A stretch of 18,684 nucleotides of DNA, taken from Bordetella parapertussis (GTDB taxonomy: Bacteria > Pseudomonadota > Gammaproteobacteria > Burkholderiales > Burkholderiaceae_B). The DNA lies in contig CAMBZR010000065.1 in assembly GCA_945872285.1 (NCBI GenBank), positions 1-18,684 on the forward strand, read 5' to 3'. The position numbers and the translations under genes were made by a program. The notes under the pieces were generated by a model. It had not been told where the DNA came from. It did no database searches and was given only the letters and a program-made list of their open reading frames with translations. Positions 15,714-18,684 of the stretch are shown one piece after another (within the stretch, counting starts at the first letter, position 1; each line of letters opens with the position of its first letter).

Positions 15714-16836
15714 GCGCGTTCTCAAAGTCCTTAAGATAGTCAACCAGTGTCAGCACACCTTGAAGCGGCATCGCGTTATAAATCGAAGCACGCATGCCAC
15801 CTACGGATTTATGCCCTCTTAACTGCATCAAACCATGCGCCTGCGCGCCTTGCAAGAAGTCTGTGTCTAGAGCGGCCTCGGGCAAAAAAAACGGCACGTT
15901 CATGCGCGAACGAACAGAACGCTGTACGGGCAACCGATAAAACCCACTCTGCTCAAAAAAACCATATAAAGCTTGCGCTTTAGCGATATTGAGTTGTTCG
16001 ATTTGCGCCAAGCCGCCCTGCTGTTTCAGCCACTTAAAAACCAAGCCTGCCATATAAATGGCGTAGGTTGGTGGCGTGTTGAACATTGACTGTTGCGCCG
16101 CGACCTTGGCGTAATCGAACGCCGAAGGGCAAATCGGCAAAGCGTGACCAATCAAGTCACGCCGTACGATCACAATCGTCAACCCTGCTGGGCCCGCATT
16201 TTTTTGCGCACCGGCAAAAATCATGCCTGTTTGCTCAACTGAGAACGGACGCGACAAAAAATGCGACGAAGCATCAACCACCAAAGGCACCTCAGGCGCC
16301 CCTAGGCTGGCCAGTGAAGGCCACGCCATGGTTTCAACGCCACCAATTGTTTCGTTGCTACACAGGTGCAGGTAGGCCGCATCTTTGCGTACCTGCCAGG
16401 TCTCGGGGTCAGGTACCCAGGTAAACGGTTGTTGTTGCACGCCATCAATGACCACAGGTACAGCGCTGCTTGCAGCAATGTGGGCATCGCCATAGCGCAA
16501 ACATTCTTGCTGCGCCTTGGCAGACCAAACGCCCGTTAGCACAAAATCGGCTTTAGGCTGCGCGACCCGACCCAGCAAATTCAAAGGAATAATCGCGTTT
16601 TCGGCCGTGGCGCCGCCCTGCATAAACAATACCGCATAATCCTCAGAAATCGCCAGCAACTCACGAAGATCGGCCTCAGCTTCGCTGCAAATCTGCAGAA
16701 ACTCTTGCCCGCGATGACTCATTTCCATCACCGACATGCCGCTGCCGTGCCAGTCAAGCATTTCTGCAGCCGCTTGCTGCATGACCACCTCAGGCATTAC
16801 CGAGGGGCCTGCCGCAAAATTCCAGGGGCGTGCCAT
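15706..16836 (-). CDS. serC: Phosphoserine aminotransferase (also phosphohydroxythreonine aminotransferase)
   Basis: This 376-residue PLP enzyme of fold-type I, class V, makes 3-phosphoserine for serine synthesis and 4-phosphohydroxythreonine for pyridoxal phosphate synthesis. It starts [19 protein letters not shown], with [20 protein letters not shown] (phosphate-binding region), [12 protein letters not shown] and [12 protein letters not shown]. The PLP lysine is in [12 protein letters not shown] (Lys212), followed by [19 protein letters not shown]. The length fits the family (E. coli 362). The open frame extends 50 codons into gyrA; I chose 16834-16836 because the family begins exactly there and GGAG lies ten bases upstream. 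It starts four bases after the gyrA stop and overlaps pheA. gyrA-serC-pheA order is common in this bacterial group. Confidence 0.98.
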   Translation of the reverse strand: MARPWNFAAGPSVMPEVVMQQAAAEMLDWHGSGMSVMEMSHRGQEFLQICSEAEADLRELLAISEDYAVLFMQGGATAENAIIPLNLLGRVAQPKADFVLTGVWSAKAQQECLRYGDAHIAASSAVPVVIDGVQQQPFTWVPDPETWQVRKDAAYLHLCSNETIGGVETMAWPSLASLGAPEVPLVVDASSHFLSRPFSVEQTGMIFAGAQKNAGPAGLTIVIVRRDLIGHALPICPSAFDYAKVAAQQSMFNTPPTYAIYMAGLVFKWLKQQGGLAQIEQLNIAKAQALYGFFEQSGFYRLPVQRSVRSRMNVPFFLPEAALDTDFLQGAQAHGLMQLRGHKSVGGMRASIYNAMPLQGVLTLVDYLKDFENAHG

Positions 16837-16840
16837 AGGT

Positions 16841-18684
16841 TTAAGACTCCGAACCAGCCTCACCAGGGGTATCAGGTGCACTCGCGTCGGGTGTTGCGCC
16901 CTCGATTGAAGGATCATCACCCTCGTCATCGACATCACTTTCAACCACGCGACGCACGCCAGACAACATGCTGCCATCGTCAACACTAATTAGAGTCACA
17001 CCCTGAGTTGCACGGCCCATTTCACGGATGCCCGAAACGGGTGTGCGCACCAAAACGCCGCCCGTTGTGATCAGCATGATCTGGTCAGTGGCATTGGCCA
17101 AGACCGCCCCCACCACCTTGCCATTGCGTGCAGACGTTGAAATCGCAATCATGCCTTTGGTGCCACGGCCATGACGCGTGTATTCACCAATGGGGGTCCG
17201 CTTACCGAAACCATTTTGCGTGGCAGTGAGCACCGTTTGCGTTTCGTCGCCGGCGACCAACATGGCAATGACGGCTTGACCCTCTTCAAGCTGCATACCG
17301 CGCACACCACGGGCGTTGCGCCCCATCGGACGCACGTCGTTTTCGTCAAAGCGTACTGCCTTGCCCGAATCAGCGAACAGCATGACATCGTGCTTGCCAT
17401 CGGTGAGTTCAGCCCCGATCAAGAAATCGCCCTCATCAAGGTCAACGGCAATGATGCCGGCCTTGCGTGGGTTTGAGAAGTCCGACAGCAAGGTCTTTTT
17501 AACCGTACCGCGCGAGGTTGCCATAAAGATGGTTTGATCATCGCTAAAGGCCTTGATCGGCAAGATGACTGTAATTTTTTCGCCATCCACGAGCGGAAAC
17601 ATATTCACGATGGGGCGCCCGCGCGAGGTTGACGTGCCCTGCGGAACTTCCCAAACCTTGAGCCAATAAAGACGACCGCGATCAGAAAAGCACAACAAGA
17701 AGTCGTGCGTGTTCGCCGTGAAGAGCTGATCAATCCAGTCGTTTTCTTTGGTGGCCGCAGCCCGCTTGCCACGACCGCCGCGGCGTTGCGCGCGGTATTC
17801 AGACAAGGGCTGACTCTTAATATAGCCACTGTTAGAGAGCGTCACCACCATATCCACAGGCGTGATCAAGTCTTCGGTATCAAGATCGGTTGCATTGAGC
17901 TCAACATCCGAACGGCGTGAATCTTTGGCATTGATCGAGAACTCAGTCTTGATGGCCTGCAACTCGTCACTAATAATGACCGTGATACGCTCAGGACGCG
18001 CCAAGATATCGAGCAAGTCAGAGATCGTATCCATCACGCCCTTGTACTCGCTGACGATCTTGTCTTGCTCAAGGCCGGTCAGGCGTTGCAGACGCATGTT
18101 CAAAATTTCTTGCGCTTGCGTTTCGCTTAAACGGTATTGACCATCGGCTTGCAAACCAAACGTCTCGGGCAAATTATCTGGCCGATAGGCCGCACGCCCG
18201 CCTACCGCTTCAGAATCTGCTCGCGATAACATTTCGCGCACCAAAGACGAATCCCAGGATTGATCCATCAAATCCTGACGCGCGACAGGCGGCGTTGGTG
18301 CAGCCTTAATAATACGGATGAACTCATCAATATTGGCGAGTGCCACGGCCAGGCCCTCGAGCACGTGCCCACGCTCGCGCGCTTTGCGCAACTGAAAGAC
18401 AGTGCGACGCGTGACCACTTCGCGACGGTGCGATAAAAAGTACTCGACCATCTGCTTTAAATTCAGCAGCCGAGGCTGACCGTCAACCAAGGCCACTAGA
18501 TTCATGCCAAAGGTATCTTGCAGCTGGGTATGCTTGTAGAGATTGTTAAGCACCACCTCAGGGACTTCACCGCGCTTGAGCTCGATCACCAGACGCATAC
18601 CGTCTTTATCGGATTCGTCGCGAATATCTGAGATGCCTTCGATTTTCTTTTCGTTGACGAGCTCGGCGATGCGCTCTTGCAAGG
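16841..18684 (-). CDS. gyrA: DNA gyrase subunit A, N-terminal part outside the window
   Basis: 613 C-terminal codons are present and the frame is open at the window edge. Comparison with the E. coli GyrA-box position suggests that about 260 N-terminal residues are missing, including the catalytic tyrosine and the quinolone-resistance region. The visible start belongs to the tower/coiled-coil part ([40 protein letters not shown]). The GyrA box QRRGGRGK lies at 17788-17765 and marks the C-terminal beta-pinwheel that wraps DNA and makes the enzyme a gyrase rather than a topoisomerase IV. Pinwheel blades such as [38 protein letters not shown] and [10 protein letters not shown] are intact. The acidic tail ([10 protein letters not shown] onwards) is typical. 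It is the upstream gene of the serC-to-ihfB series. Confidence 0.98.
   Translation of the reverse strand, partial: LQERIAELVNEKKIEGISDIRDESDKDGMRLVIELKRGEVPEVVLNNLYKHTQLQDTFGMNLVALVDGQPRLLNLKQMVEYFLSHRREVVTRRTVFQLRKARERGHVLEGLAVALANIDEFIRIIKAAPTPPVARQDLMDQSWDSSLVREMLSRADSEAVGGRAAYRPDNLPETFGLQADGQYRLSETQAQEILNMRLQRLTGLEQDKIVSEYKGVMDTISDLLDILARPERITVIISDELQAIKTEFSINAKDSRRSDVELNATDLDTEDLITPVDMVVTLSNSGYIKSQPLSEYRAQRRGGRGKRAAATKENDWIDQLFTANTHDFLLCFSDRGRLYWLKVWEVPQGTSTSRGRPIVNMFPLVDGEKITVILPIKAFSDDQTIFMATSRGTVKKTLLSDFSNPRKAGIIAVDLDEGDFLIGAELTDGKHDVMLFADSGKAVRFDENDVRPMGRNARGVRGMQLEEGQAVIAMLVAGDETQTVLTATQNGFGKRTPIGEYTRHGRGTKGMIAISTSARNGKVVGAVLANATDQIMLITTGGVLVRTPVSGIREMGRATQGVTLISVDDGSMLSGVRRVVESDVDDEGDDPSIEGATPDASAPDTPGEAGSES

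Noticed and set aside
16837..16986. 50-codon N-terminal extension of SerC
   Set aside because: The frame is open into gyrA, but SerC family proteins start at [13 protein letters not shown] ribosome site precedes that ATG, and the extension is an out-of-frame reading of gyrA.

Overview
The window is a compact, almost fully coding stretch of a proteobacterial core chromosome. Gene content, gene order and GC-rich but not extreme base use suggest a betaproteobacterium of the order Burkholderiales, most like the Alcaligenaceae (Bordetella, Achromobacter and relatives). This placement rests on recalled gene order and protein character, not on a database search. I see no tRNA, rRNA, insertion sequence, prophage, CRISPR array or long repeat, and no gene-free stretch longer than 300 bases. 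The largest gap is 215 bases (4591-4805).

Nearly everything is on the minus strand, so the window is read here from high to low coordinates. At 18684-8431 lies a long operon-like series: gyrA (5' end outside the window), serC, pheA, a hisC-type aminotransferase, tyrA, aroA, cmk, rpsA, ihfB. The genes overlap by a few bases or are separated by tiny gaps; exceptions are about 36 bases before hisC and 97 before rpsA. This matches the mixed-function aromatic 'supraoperon' described in Pseudomonas. It joins serine/pyridoxal synthesis (serC), the end of the shikimate pathway (aroA), both branches to phenylalanine and tyrosine (pheA, tyrA, aminotransferase), nucleotide supply (cmk), translation (rpsA) and nucleoid architecture (ihfB). 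A strong terminator at 8397-8424 closes the series.

Next, 8340-4806 carries lapA, lapB, a kinase-only hldE (rfaE1) and hldD. This is an envelope module: LapA/LapB control lipopolysaccharide output, and HldE/HldD make the ADP-heptose of the LPS inner core. The last three genes are joined by ATGA overlaps.

A structured 215-base gap follows. It ends in a Rho-independent terminator whose T-tract touches the ribosome-binding site of the next gene, a comEA-like helix-hairpin-helix protein. This is the most unusual feature of the window: either a small RNA gene or a regulatory leader. Then come cysM (cysteine synthase B) and, convergent with it on the plus strand, mltB (a lytic transglycosylase lipoprotein). 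Divergent from mltB, at the low end, are etfB and etfA, the electron transfer flavoprotein; etfA is cut by the window edge.

I found no new multi-gene system. The points worth a second look are regulatory: the hldD-comEA gap, a possibly leaderless cysM, a shared promoter-like motif upstream of cysM and mltB, a series of GTG/TTG starts in the aromatic operon, and hairpins around the start of rpsA.
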